NCBI GenBank assembly: GCA_958510825.1
Contig: OY294044.1
Coordinates: 100,478,893 to 100,542,892, forward strand
Reading direction: 5' to 3'
Length of the DNA stretch: 64,000 nt
Source of the DNA: Brachypterus glaber
Taxonomy: Eukaryota > Arthropoda > Insecta > Coleoptera > Kateretidae
The notes beneath the pieces are model-generated. The model was not told where the DNA came from. It did not search any database and worked only from the letters and a program-made list of their open reading frames with translations. Below, piece after piece: positions 55,348-64,000 of the stretch. Position 1 is the stretch's first letter. Each line of letters opens with the position of its first letter. Both the position numbers and the translations under genes were made by a program.

Positions 55348-57420
55348 CTATAAATAAATAGTAAATTAATCAAAATATTACATGAGATGTAATAATAGTA
55401 TGCCTTTTAAAGTGAACAGGTGAATTTTAAAGTGAACAGGGGAATTAAAAGAAGAGACCCTACTAAGGACACTAGATTAGTTGAGTCCACTTTTCTTGGG
55501 ATCTAGTGTCCTTAGATCCTAGTACTGAGGCTTGTAGCAAAGATATCAACCACATTCCAAAAAAATATCTATCAAAATAGAAATAAGGGGGTAAATTCTG
55601 ATTAAAAAACTGTACAATAATGTCTAAGAAATCATTGGTAAATCTGGACAGTCTGGGTAATCACCGCCAATCATTGAAATATTGTCAAGCATGAAGAATA
55701 ACCCCTACTTCTTAATTTTCTTTTATTAGAAGATGTTTTTTGAGTTTTGATTAGTTATTTTTTGGAGAGGGCAATTTCTGGGTTATAATAATGAGACCAA
55801 CATTTCTATACGTTGTTGGGGTCTCCGAGTCCGAATCTGGGGTTGGTTTGAATCGCTCATTTCGTTCCTAACCTCAAAAAAGTGATGAAAGTTGAAACAT
55901 TTGACCGAGCCAAACCAACCCAGATTCGGATTCAGCGACCACAAAAACGTATAGAAATGTTTGGTTCGACCCCAGAAACAGACCTTTTTATTGTGTGCAT
56001 GTGTTATTGTATCTCAGAAATGACCCTCTCCAAAAAAATAACTAAGCAAAACTCAAAAAAAAAACTCAGAATAAGAGAAAATTAAGAAGTAAGGGTTATG
56101 TCTTTATTTTTAATTTTATATATAGTATACTAGTATACTAGTTCTGAGACATCCCTTTAGAGGTATTTTATACCATAATAAAGTATTTATTTATTACATT
56201 TTAAAATTTACAACAAGTAAGTCTCATATTATAAAAGTTTAAATCTTGAATTTTCATGTTTCTTTATTTTTTTAGACCAGAATTTTGTATATTTATATAT
56301 GCATTTCTTATTCTTTAGGTGATCAAAATTTAAGGGTTTTAAAGGAATATTTTAGATGAAGATATTTTATACCATTTTATAATACCGGTATAACTAAAAT
56401 TATGTTCCGTGAAATGAAAAAAACCACTTCTGTAAAAATCATCTGATTATTTTTGTAACATGAGCAATCGTGCAATGGTTTTATAATAACACTGCCACGT
56501 GAGAAAAATTATGATGATACAGTTACTGAAATTAAACTTACCATGAATAAAATCGATAGCAACTCTGCCTCTCGATAACTCTCCGCAGCTGCTCCAATTT
56601 CGAGATAACTTTCTTGATGACATATTTCCTGCATCCATGTCCGTTGTCAAAAAACTTGCACAGCGCGTTCTTGAAACCCTCTTCGTTCAGTTCCCTGCCC
56701 CAGTACTTGTCCTTCTTATAATAATAGTCAGAGTCAGCTTGGTAGACCTGCATACCGCACAGTCTAACTCCTAGCGAAGCTGAGGTGCTCGCTGCACATT
56801 TGGCCATCTGCTTGGAGCGCTTCTCCGCAGAGGCGTCGTCGCCGTGTTGTCTGGTGCCCATCTTCAGGTCCAGGATACACGGATGGGTGTAGTGGGAGGT
56901 GATATTCTCCAACATCAGGAAATATTGCTTGTTGGTGTTGTCGGACTGGGATATGCTCTTTATGACGTCTTTTGGAGTACCCGTGTGGTGGATACGCATT
57001 CTAAAATAAAAATAAAATGGGAATTTAAATCCACGTCAAAAACCGTCTCGAAAGGGCGAAAAACTTGGTGATCGGACCCTTTTTCATGAGATAAATTATC
57101 AACTTGTGTGAGGAGATTTATTTTAGTCGACTTTTGACCTAAAGGGCGCAAATTTAGTATTTTCCTCCCCTGTTTCAAAACCACCATCCGGTACCTCTTT
57201 ACTTGTGAATCTTCTTCAAGATTTTCAAGAAAGTTTATACCACGTTTTTTTTTACGAAAAACTGTTACCAAAAAAAGGATTTTTTTGTATACTTACTTTA
57301 AAACATCTTCCCGTTTCCTTTTTCTGTCACTTTTAGTCCTAGATAAGCCGTCGTCGCGGAAACTGGGACTGTACCGTTTTTCCATTTTACTTCCACTACA
57401 TAATGTTGCTTGCATAACTC
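54534..57420 (-). CDS. IP6K: Inositol hexakisphosphate kinase (IP6K), 3' part of gene, three exons
   Basis: IP6K phosphorylates inositol hexakisphosphate to the pyrophosphate IP7 using ATP. It is a cytosolic/nuclear enzyme of the inositol polyphosphate kinase family. Visible coding exons are 57420-57297, 57000-56542 and 55347-54534. All introns are GT..AG and phases agree (2-base overhang completed by one base at both junctions). Hallmarks: PCILDLKMG (the PxxxDxKxG inositol-binding motif) followed by TRQHGDDASAEK, then GVRLCGMQVYQ, YRFYSCSLLVVYEG formed across the last junction, MIDFAHTSF (the IDF metal/ATP motif), and a C-terminal PDGGFLTGLDSLKRLL. The N-terminal part of the kinase domain is absent, so at least one exon lies upstream, probably beyond the right edge or undetected between 57.4 and 64 kb. 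No stops or frameshifts in the visible exons. Confidence 0.93.
55348..56541 (-). other. IP6K intron (1194 bp)
   Basis: Donor GTAAGT at 56541-56536, acceptor AG at 55349-55348. It contains a hairpin near 55463-55516 (AAGGACACTAGA/TCTAGTGTCCTT) and the fold-back at 55699-56098. Confidence 0.9.
55699..56098. repeat. ~400-bp fold-back inside the IP6K intron
   Basis: AACCCCTACTTCTTAATTTT, TTGGAGAGGGCAATTTCTG, AACATTTCTATACGTTG and GTCCGAATCTGGGGTTGGTT pair with AACCAACCCAGATTCGGAT, CGTATAGAAATGTTTGG, GAAATGACCCTCTCCAAAAA and AAATTAAGAAGTAAGGGTT. The open frame at 55882-56085 is inside the right arm and is not a gene. Confidence 0.85.
56542..57000 (-). other. IP6K: IP6K exon with the PxxxDxKxG motif
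   Basis: Acceptor TTTTAG precedes 57000, and the exon ends at 56542 before GTAAGT. It reads MRIHHTGTPKDVIKSI, YFLMLENITSHYTH, then PCILDLKMG (exon residues 40-48), TRQHGDDASAEKRSKQMAKC and GVRLCGMQVYQ, and ends YRFYSC. The first ATG is an internal Met, not the start, because the preceding exon joins in phase. Confidence 0.95.
57001..57296 (-). other. IP6K intron (296 bp)
   Basis: Donor GTAAGT at 57296-57291, acceptor AG at 57002-57001. No repeat seen. Confidence 0.85.
57297..57420 (-). other. IP6K: IP6K upstream linker exon
   Basis: Acceptor TTTCAG at 57426-57421. The only frame that joins the next exon in phase is open: MQATLCSGSKMEKRYSPSF, then DDGLSRTKSDRKRKREDVLK. It is basic and low in hydrophobics, as expected for the variable insert before the PxxxDxKxG block in IP6Ks. 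The exon begins with two bases completing a codon, so another exon lies upstream. An alternative start at its internal ATG (57415) cannot be excluded. Confidence 0.75.
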
Positions 57421-58470
57421 CTGAAACAAGTCGCGTGCGAAGATTAGAGAAAAGCATAATTGAAATTATTTTTATTTTTAAAAATATATTCGCAGACTAT
57501 TATTTTAAGGTTTATTAAAATTATATTAGTTTTTTGTTAGATATTGTTAAATATTGAAAAAATATTTAAATACGAGGTGGGCCAATGAAGTTCCTTACAA
57601 GCATTTGTGGAGGTAGAACTTTAATATGTATAGATCATTTTAAAAACTTTTAAAAAGTGGGGAAATACATTGTAACTTATTACTAAGCTAGATCTGGAAA
57701 ATGTCATTTCCCAACCAGAATTTTAAAATAAAATGGAATGTTTTGTGAAAGAATTGAGTATATAATAAACGATTTAATCTATCCTCGTAGACAAGAAAAG
57801 AAATTATGGACCTACCCTCGTAAATATAAAAAAATTAAGTACCTATACACGAAAAAATTATAAGCATATGAAAATGACAAAAATACATGACAATATGCAA
57901 TATATGGACGTAACATTAAATCTTTGTAACTATTTGTGATTAAAAAATATATATAACAAATTAAGTATTTTGAATCATTTTAGTCACAATTTCGTACCAA
58001 AGCTCAAGATATTCTCAAATACAAAAGCAAAAAGAAACACATATAAGTCGTAAAACGTCGTAAAAGAGTATTAATGCATTAAATAAAGTTTGATTTTTTT
58101 AAATTTAAATATTGAGCTAACGTGGAATTTGAAACTAAAACATATTTATATTTAATAAAATAGCCTTTTTCCCGTAAAAATTTCAATAGAACAGAACCGA
58201 CATACAAACCCAGAGAGGCAGTGGATTTTGAGCAGGTCCGGCTTCAGGGAGTGGCAGGCTCCAATCTGCTTTTTTAGTCAGATCCACAGGTCGGCAGTTG
58301 AGTCAACCCTCAATAAAAAATATAAACGTTTTTTTGTTTGTTTTTACGAGGAAAAAAGTACATTCATTCGCTCTTTCATACGATTATATTTATTTAAAAA
58401 AGTAAGAGATGGAATAAAAAATAAAAATAAAGTTCAATTGTAAGAATGTAGTTTATATATATTTTTGTTC
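57421..58470 (-). other. Probable further IP6K intron or upstream region
   Basis: No N-terminal IP6K exon could be recognised. A more GC-rich segment at 58195-58310 gives short frames on both strands without a domain. Confidence 0.4.
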
Positions 58471-58472
58471 CC

Positions 58473-58800
58473 ACTATTATTATACTATCCACAGCGCAAG
58501 CGCTAGAATAGTACTATATTACCCATAATACGGTAGTATCGAATTTCCCAAAATCGCTAGGTCCAAATGTGTTTCATGAAAAAATAAGATACTTTAAAAT
58601 GTCCGTATGTCTGTCTGCCCGTCCGACCAATGCAATATATCCAATGCAGTGTCATGTTTTTTGTGGACACGATAACTTAAGAACAAATAATCCGATCGAC
58701 TCGAAATTTTCAGGAAAAATTAAATTCTTTGAGGGGAAGATCCATATTGGTTTTAAAAGTAATCCCCCCACTATGGGGGGTTAAACTTAAAAAAAATAAA
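58473..58800 (+). repeat. Dispersed repeat TATTATACTAT...GTCTGTCTGCCCGTCCG
   Basis: Opens with ATTATACTATCCACAGCGC and a partially inverted second half, then ACGGTAGTATCGAATTTCCC, AAATCGCTA, GTCTGTCTGCCCGTCCGACC, ATAATCCGATCGACTCGAAA, TTTTCAGGAAAAATTAAATT, and ends in CCCCCCACTATGGGGGGTTA. The best-preserved member of the family at 39515, 29505, 21346 (minus, partial) and 7880-8160 (minus). The 71-codon open frame at 58569-58784 runs most of its length. Confidence 0.75.
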
Positions 58801-59325
58801 AACCATTAATTAAAATTGTGATTTGTTTTACAAAAAAATAAATATTAAAAAAAAAATTGTTAAAAAAAATGATGTTGAAGTTTTTTATTTTTTTTTTTAT
58901 TTTTTTATTAATTTTTTCTGAAAAAAAGAAATTTCTTTAAAAAAACGTTTTTTAAAACAGTCATAATTATGTTTTTAGATAATACTTTTTTTGGAGAATT
59001 AATTTTCAAACTTAAAAGTTTTACTAAAAAATTTTTTAGTCCATCTCTGGTTTCAAAAATCCAAAAATTAATAATATTTTCCTATACTTACCTTTTGAAT
59101 ATTATTTATTACAAAATTACTTACTTAAATTATAATTATTTACGACACTTTACCTACAGGATGTCCACAGGTAATCATTAAAAACTTTATGTTAACTTAT
59201 ATTTTCAACAAAAAGTTCTATTGCCTATGAACCACCCTGTATATAAAAATAACAATTTATAAAAAATTGTAATAGTTTGGATTTTTTCAAATACAGGCTA
59301 TTTTTGTAAATGACCCCTCCCCTTA
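58801..59325. other. Low-complexity A/T tract and a lone TACAGGG-type end
   Basis: A/T runs at 58790-58960. At 59230-59248 ACCACCCTGTATATAAA resembles the terminus of TACAGGG elements. No gene. Confidence 0.45.
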
Positions 59326-59896
59326 TAGTCTAAGAGCTGGTGACCATTTTTATTTCATTATTTTCTCCCGGCTGTATTTTAAAGTACATGCAAATGGCCA
59401 GGTTCGGGATCGGGTCCCTTTGGGTGCTTGAAACCCCAGAAAGGTGGTAAAATGGGGTATACGAAAAATATTTTTTAACCTACAGAGTCAAATACATTAC
59501 ATTTATAACATTTAGATTAGTCTATTTTCACAGTTGCACACAATTATTCGGCAGGCCAAGGGGTAAAAACAGACTTTAAAAAGTTTATTTTACATAAGTC
59601 AATAATATAAAGTCGAAAGAATGTTCATTTAATCAAAATATCACTTCATAAATTCTCATTTCTTTAAAAAATTGAGTATCACATATGTCAAAGCCACTTT
59701 TTAAAGAGTGTTCTTACCCCCTTGGCCCCAGAATTATTGTGTATAACTATGAAAATAGCTTAATCTGAATGTAATAAATGTAATGTATATGACTAGGCAA
59801 GTTGGCTCATTGCCAGAGCTTTTGGAGCTTCTAACACCCAAAAGAACCGGATCCGAAGCCTAGCAATATGGAAATAGCTTAATTTGAATGTACTTT

Positions 59897-61130
59897 AGGG
59901 AATGTTCAAGTATTACGTAACGCTATACTGCCCTACTACCCTAAAAAGCAGTAACTCCATATTAAATAAAACTCAGATAATGGCAAAAACAGTAAATCGT
60001 CTTAGCCACACCCTTGTGTTATAGCTAGAATCGAGAAAGTGGGCGTATAAATTTAGGTTTGATGTACCTTTATTATAACACAAGTTTCGCAATTATTAAT
60101 TATTTATTTAAAAAGAAAATGGGACTTACTGCTTTTTAGCTTAGTATCTCGTAGTCAAAATTTTTAGCAACGCTAAACTAAAAAGCAGCATGTGACAAGA
60201 TAAAGAGAAAACAACCCAAATAATATATATATTTTTTAATTTCTTTTAACAGTCAATTTTACTTTCCCCTTGGGCCCAAGGAAAGTCTTGCGTAAGTAAG
60301 AAAAAATTGAAACATTTTTATTGTTTTTTTTCACGTTTCTCGACGTTTTATATCCACAAAAGACGATTTCCCTAAAAAGAAATCTGTTCCTCGGTCTGTT
60401 TGTCGGTCGGTCTGTCTGTTTGTTCGGAAAATTTGTGACCACGATAACTCGAGAAAACTTTGAGCTAAAGACTTCAAATTTGTATCATAGATTTATTATC
60501 CAAAGTTTTAGGCTGAGATTGTTTTTGGTAAAAATCGGTGTGTGGTAAAAATCGGTGTGTGGTAAGGGGGTAAAAAACAAGTTTTTTAAAAAACATTTGT
60601 TTTTTTATTTTCTTTTCTTTTTCAAAAAAAGAAACATTTTTTTAATTGCATTTAAAAAAAAAAATTATTTTTTTTGAATTTGTTTTTAAATTCAAAAAGT
60701 CCAACGTTACGTAACACTTAAAAAATGATAAACTTGTAAAATGTTTATTGTATCACGTTTTTAACAACGATCTAGGCGGATTCGTTGCAAATTTTATTGC
60801 ACACGGCGTTTACTAAATCCTCTAAATAAAACAAAAAATAGAGATGGAAAACCATAAGCAATAACCGGCTTTCGGTTAACCAGTTGCGGAAATTACCTGA
60901 GGCCGGTTTTTGGTTAAAACACGGAAGCAATAACCTGTTAAAAACCGGGTTAAACCTTTTAAGGTTTAAAAAACAAAATTTCCTTTCAATTTCTTTACTT
61001 TTTGTAAAAAAAATGTTACATAACAAATGGGAGGGGGTGGGGGGTCTTGAAAATGTTACGCCGCGTTACATGGGGATGGGGGTCTAAAATGGCCAAATTT
61101 TGCGTTACGTAATGCTTGAACGTTCCCTTA
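59897..61130. mobile_element. AGGGAATGTTCAAGTATTACG element, long form (1.2 kb)
   Basis: The left end AGGGAATGTTCAAGTATTAC with GTAACGC and the right end GCGTTACGTAATGCTTGAAC with GTTCCCT form ~30-bp inverted repeats of the same family as the 145-240-bp MITEs at 34.8 and 43.8 kb. The interior is different and longer. It contains an inverted ACTGCCCTACTACC-CTAAAAAGCAG-type region, a copy of the repeat at 44810-45006 (60400-60545) and GGTTTTTGGTTAAAAC-type words, but no transposase frame. Confidence 0.7.
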
Positions 61131-61140
61131 AACCATATAT

Positions 61141-62304
61141 CGTTGGCTTACAAGTAAAAGGCACTAAGTCACTTTTTTGCAAAAATGGGATTTTAATGGC
61201 ACTGCAATTAATTTTTGATGATCTATGTATAGGTAAACCGAACTAACTTCTAGGTGGACTGCCAAGGGAGTTACCCACTATACAAAACGCACCAATTTGA
61301 TTTTGATTAAAATTTTATCTGGCAATAGGCACTAAGTCACTTAGTGCACTTAGTGCGTTTTACTTGTAGATTATTTCAAATGTTTCTGCACTAAGCGACT
61401 TTCTAAAAAGAGCTAATTTATAAAAATATGATTGCTTAAATCATTTATATGATACAATATCGCGTTATTTATTGTACTGACAAACGCATACAAATTTTGC
61501 TATGTTAAAGTTGATGGAATATAGACAGAACAGGGAAACAGAACTTTACCTGTAAAAAAAATTACATGTACTTTCGATGTGTAGGTAATAATTTAATTAT
61601 CATTTACATTGGTTTTTTTATTATCAGATAATTATCCTTGCTTACTACATAAATAACAAGAAAATTAAAAAAAAACTAAAGTTCGCGGCAAGTTCGGAAA
61701 ACAGCCCTTAGAATTGCACCGTGAAGTGTTTTATTATTAATAATGATTCATTATAATTATTGACTTTAGGAGACGCTTCTTTGCCGGCACAGCCGATGGC
61801 CTCTGAAAACTGTCTTAGTTCTGGTATAGTAAGCAGTTTCATATAATTAATAATAATAATTATTATTAATTTTGGAAACGTTCTTTAAACAATCAAAAAG
61901 TCCAAACCCTTCTTTTAAAAATCTAGTTTTTGTAAACATCTTGTTTTCTACTTATAATTATACATTACGTTTAATTAATAGAAGGGTTTTAATTTTAAAT
62001 AGTTATTTTTTATATTATTTTATTGACTTAGTGCTCTTTACTTGTAAGCCGACGTCGTGGGCCTGCAAGTAAAAGGCACTAAGTCCATGTCTTTTCTCAA
62101 ATTTAGTTGAATTAAACTACTTCAATTATTCTTTATTTAACTGCAAATGGGATATTATTATGTCCAAACATGTCATTGCAATATGCGGTAGTTTTTTTCC
62201 AAAAACAATTATTACAAAAATTAAAAAACAACAATGAAAGTTAAATTTGTCAATATCTAAAAACCATGTTTTTGTACTTAGTGCTCTTTACTTGTAAACC
62301 GACG
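61141..62304. mobile_element. Composite CGTCGGC-terminated element, copy 2 (inverted)
   Basis: Read in reverse this matches 4951-6022 nearly end to end, including ACTTCACGGTGCAATTCTAA, CTGTGCCGGCAAAGAAGC and the internal right-end/left-end junction (here GCCGACGTCGTGGGCC near 62048). It is ~90 bp longer, mainly from extra sequence near 61500-61680. It lies 10 bp from the end of the previous element. Confidence 0.88.
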
Positions 62305-62410
62305 ATATAAAATACAGCCGGGAGAAAAAATTAAATAAAAATGGTCACCAGCTCTCTGTCTATTATAACTTATTTATTTGAAATGATGCACGGTACTCCT
62401 GAAAATAGTT

Positions 62411-62673
62411 TTAGGCGTTATTCTATGAAGAGTACTGAGTAAAATAAGGCCAATACTATAATTTTACGCAGATCCGTTTTTAAGAAAATCGATTTTTTTT
62501 CCTTTAAACCATTACAGCAGTTAATCATTTTATGGTTTTTTCTACTTTTAAATGAAAAATGCAATCAACATGTTGCTGCAAATTTTGGAAAAAATCGATT
62601 TCTCCAAAACGGCTCTGTGGAAAATTTTAATTTTGGACTTATTTTAATCAGTACTCTTCATACAATAACACCT
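62411..62673. repeat. ~263-bp fold-back
   Basis: GGCGTTATTCTATGAAGAGT, ACTGAGTAAAATAAG and GATCCGTTTTTAAGAAAATC pair with GATTTCTCCAAAACGGCTC, CTTATTTTAATCAGTACTCT and TCATACAATAACACC. Arms ~85 bp. Confidence 0.82.
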
Positions 62674-64000
62674 ATATAGTAATTCGTTTAATACGAAAAC
62701 TTTCATTAAAACTATTTTTTAGGACTACCGTGTGTAAATAACTTTAACCCAAAAATGCTCTCAATAGTCAGATTTTTTGATTTTTAATATGCATATATAG
62801 CTTAGGATTATTTTAAGACCAAATTTGGGAAAAGCAATTTTATTGCAAAAATAGGCTTGGAAGGTGACATTTGCTCCAAGAAGAAAATTACTATAATATA
62901 CATATTACATATTATGTAACATGTACATATTACATATTATGTAACTTTAAATAAAAAAGTTACACGGGGGGAGGTCTTTAAAAAAACAAATTGTAGTGCC
63001 TTAAAAAAAACAATCTCACTATGCTGACTTTTGAACGGTTTTGAATGATTTTACTAAATAACTCATCAAAAAAGTATTCAAAAATTGGGATAGTAAGATT
63101 AATTTTTAAAAGACACGTTTGAAAATATTTGGAACAATATGACAAAAAAAACATTCAAACTAAAATTTTCATACACACAAAAATTCAAAATACAATAAAA
63201 CAGAAAAGGCCTTTTAAAATAAATAAAATTGAAAAATAATTTTTTATTTTGTTCCAAACAATAATAATCTGACATAAAAACAATATTATTTTATTATAAA
63301 AATAAAATATCATACATTGTACAGTTTTATATCATTTTTTTTTTTAGTAAATAAGCATTTTTCACACAACAATATAACAAAAAAAACGACAAAATGTAAT
63401 GTGAAAAGTAAAACATAAAAACATATGAGTTGCAGTTAGATTTTGTTTTTATATAGTTCATACAGTGTACAATTTCAAAAATGGGTAATTTGTTTTAGGT
63501 GAAACTGAGGGTTATGAATATATAATTCAAAAATGAACTAAACTCATGCAATTGAGATTAATTAAATATAAATATCGACATGTTTTATTATAAAAAAATA
63601 AATATAAAACAGGATATAAAAAAATAATTATATTTATTATATAGCCTATTCCAGAACTCGCGTACAGAAATTTGAGGGTATATTAAAACCTCTGGAAAAT
63701 ATGAAAAAAATGTCAAAAAAAATCCATCTTCGTTCAATTCAAAAATAAGAACGCTTTAAGTGGACCAATACTGTTGCTGATGTTAAATTACCTTTAAAAT
63801 TTGAACTGGTAGGTATGGAAGCAAATTTAATTATTTCACCTACATATTCTGTAGGTTGACATGGTGATTAATGTGACATAAATATTTATTAATGTCAAAA
63901 AACCACCGCCGGATGGAGTGACCCTATACAAATAGAATATTTGATAGCCTCTGTCGTTTTGTCAAAATATAGTAACCTAAAAAGATTTTAAAGTTGAAAG
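62674..64000. other. AT-rich right edge, no gene seen
   Basis: A short direct repeat of ACATATTACATATTATGTAA lies at about 62898-62945. CCTATTCCAGAACTCGCGTAC at 63645 matches 36280-36300 and marks the start of a partial TACAGGG-class copy. No coding exon was recognised. Confidence 0.45.

Larger units (their letters stand above)
59326..62363. repeat. Inverted ~56-bp arms 3 kb apart enclosing nested elements
   Basis: GAGCTGGTGACCATTTTTAT, TTTCTCCCGGCTGTATTTTA (59333-59381) is mirrored by TAAAATACAGCCGGGAGAAA, ATAAAAATGGTCACCAGCTC (62308-62356). Between them sit the elements at 59897-61130 and 61141-62304. The arms may be the ends of an older element later filled by two insertions. Confidence 0.7.

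Noticed and set aside
54769..55361. Plus-strand frames of 99 and 81 codons
   Set aside because: They lie opposite the IP6K last exon, which has clear family motifs on the minus strand.
55955..55975. GGTTCGACCCC, a tRNA B-box-like word
   Set aside because: Lies inside a fold-back arm with no A box or cloverleaf around it.
58195..58310. Missing N-terminal exon of IP6K in the GC-richer patch
   Set aside because: Minus-strand translation gives Pro/Leu-rich peptides unrelated to the IP6K N-terminus, and no clean splice pair fits the phase.

Overview
The window looks like nuclear DNA from an insect. It is strongly AT-rich, has long gene-free stretches packed with transposon remnants, and its two recognisable genes are eukaryotic, one of them split by canonical GT/AG introns. 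A beetle would fit the style of the repeats and the IP6K sequence, but that is a weak inference. No bacterial operon, rRNA, tRNA or CRISPR array was seen. A run of 200 Ns at 45007-45206 is an assembly gap.

Only two host genes can be supported. Bet1, a Qc-SNARE of ER-Golgi vesicle fusion, is an intact single-exon gene of 110 codons at 42923-43255 (+). An inositol hexakisphosphate kinase (IP6K) lies on the minus strand. Its last three coding exons are 57420-57297, 57000-56542 and 55347-54534, with matching splice phases and a stop at 54534. The exon(s) carrying its N-terminus were not found and may lie beyond the right edge. Nothing suggests the two genes work together.

The rest is mobile and repetitive DNA. 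Region 1-8 kb holds a large palindrome, degenerate tandem repeats, hairpin elements, a composite element with CGTCGGC ends, and a long fold-back. Region 9-12 kb holds two 5'-truncated LINE 3' ends, one of them inserted inside a MITE whose shorter relative at 17.1 kb shows the region without the LINE. Region 13-24 kb holds palindromes, nested fold-backs, a dead Tc1-like transposon with both ends, a GGAACTC minisatellite element, a GACGTC-rich element and a 0.5-kb tandem duplication. Region 25-42 kb continues with nested inverted-repeat elements, including two families carrying many internal copies of a short motif (GTTAACCC; TTGTCGC).

The most unusual structure is 45470-51146. It has short inverted ends, both abutting (TA)n tracts, copies of a GGGCTTC motif near both ends, a promoter-like stretch with a tiny possible first coding exon at the left, and a core of about 31 copies of a ~150-bp tandem repeat arranged in a three-monomer higher-order pattern. 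It looks like a transposon that carries, or has grown, a satellite array. The right end (58-63 kb) is another nest of inverted-repeat elements, including a second copy of the composite element in opposite orientation.
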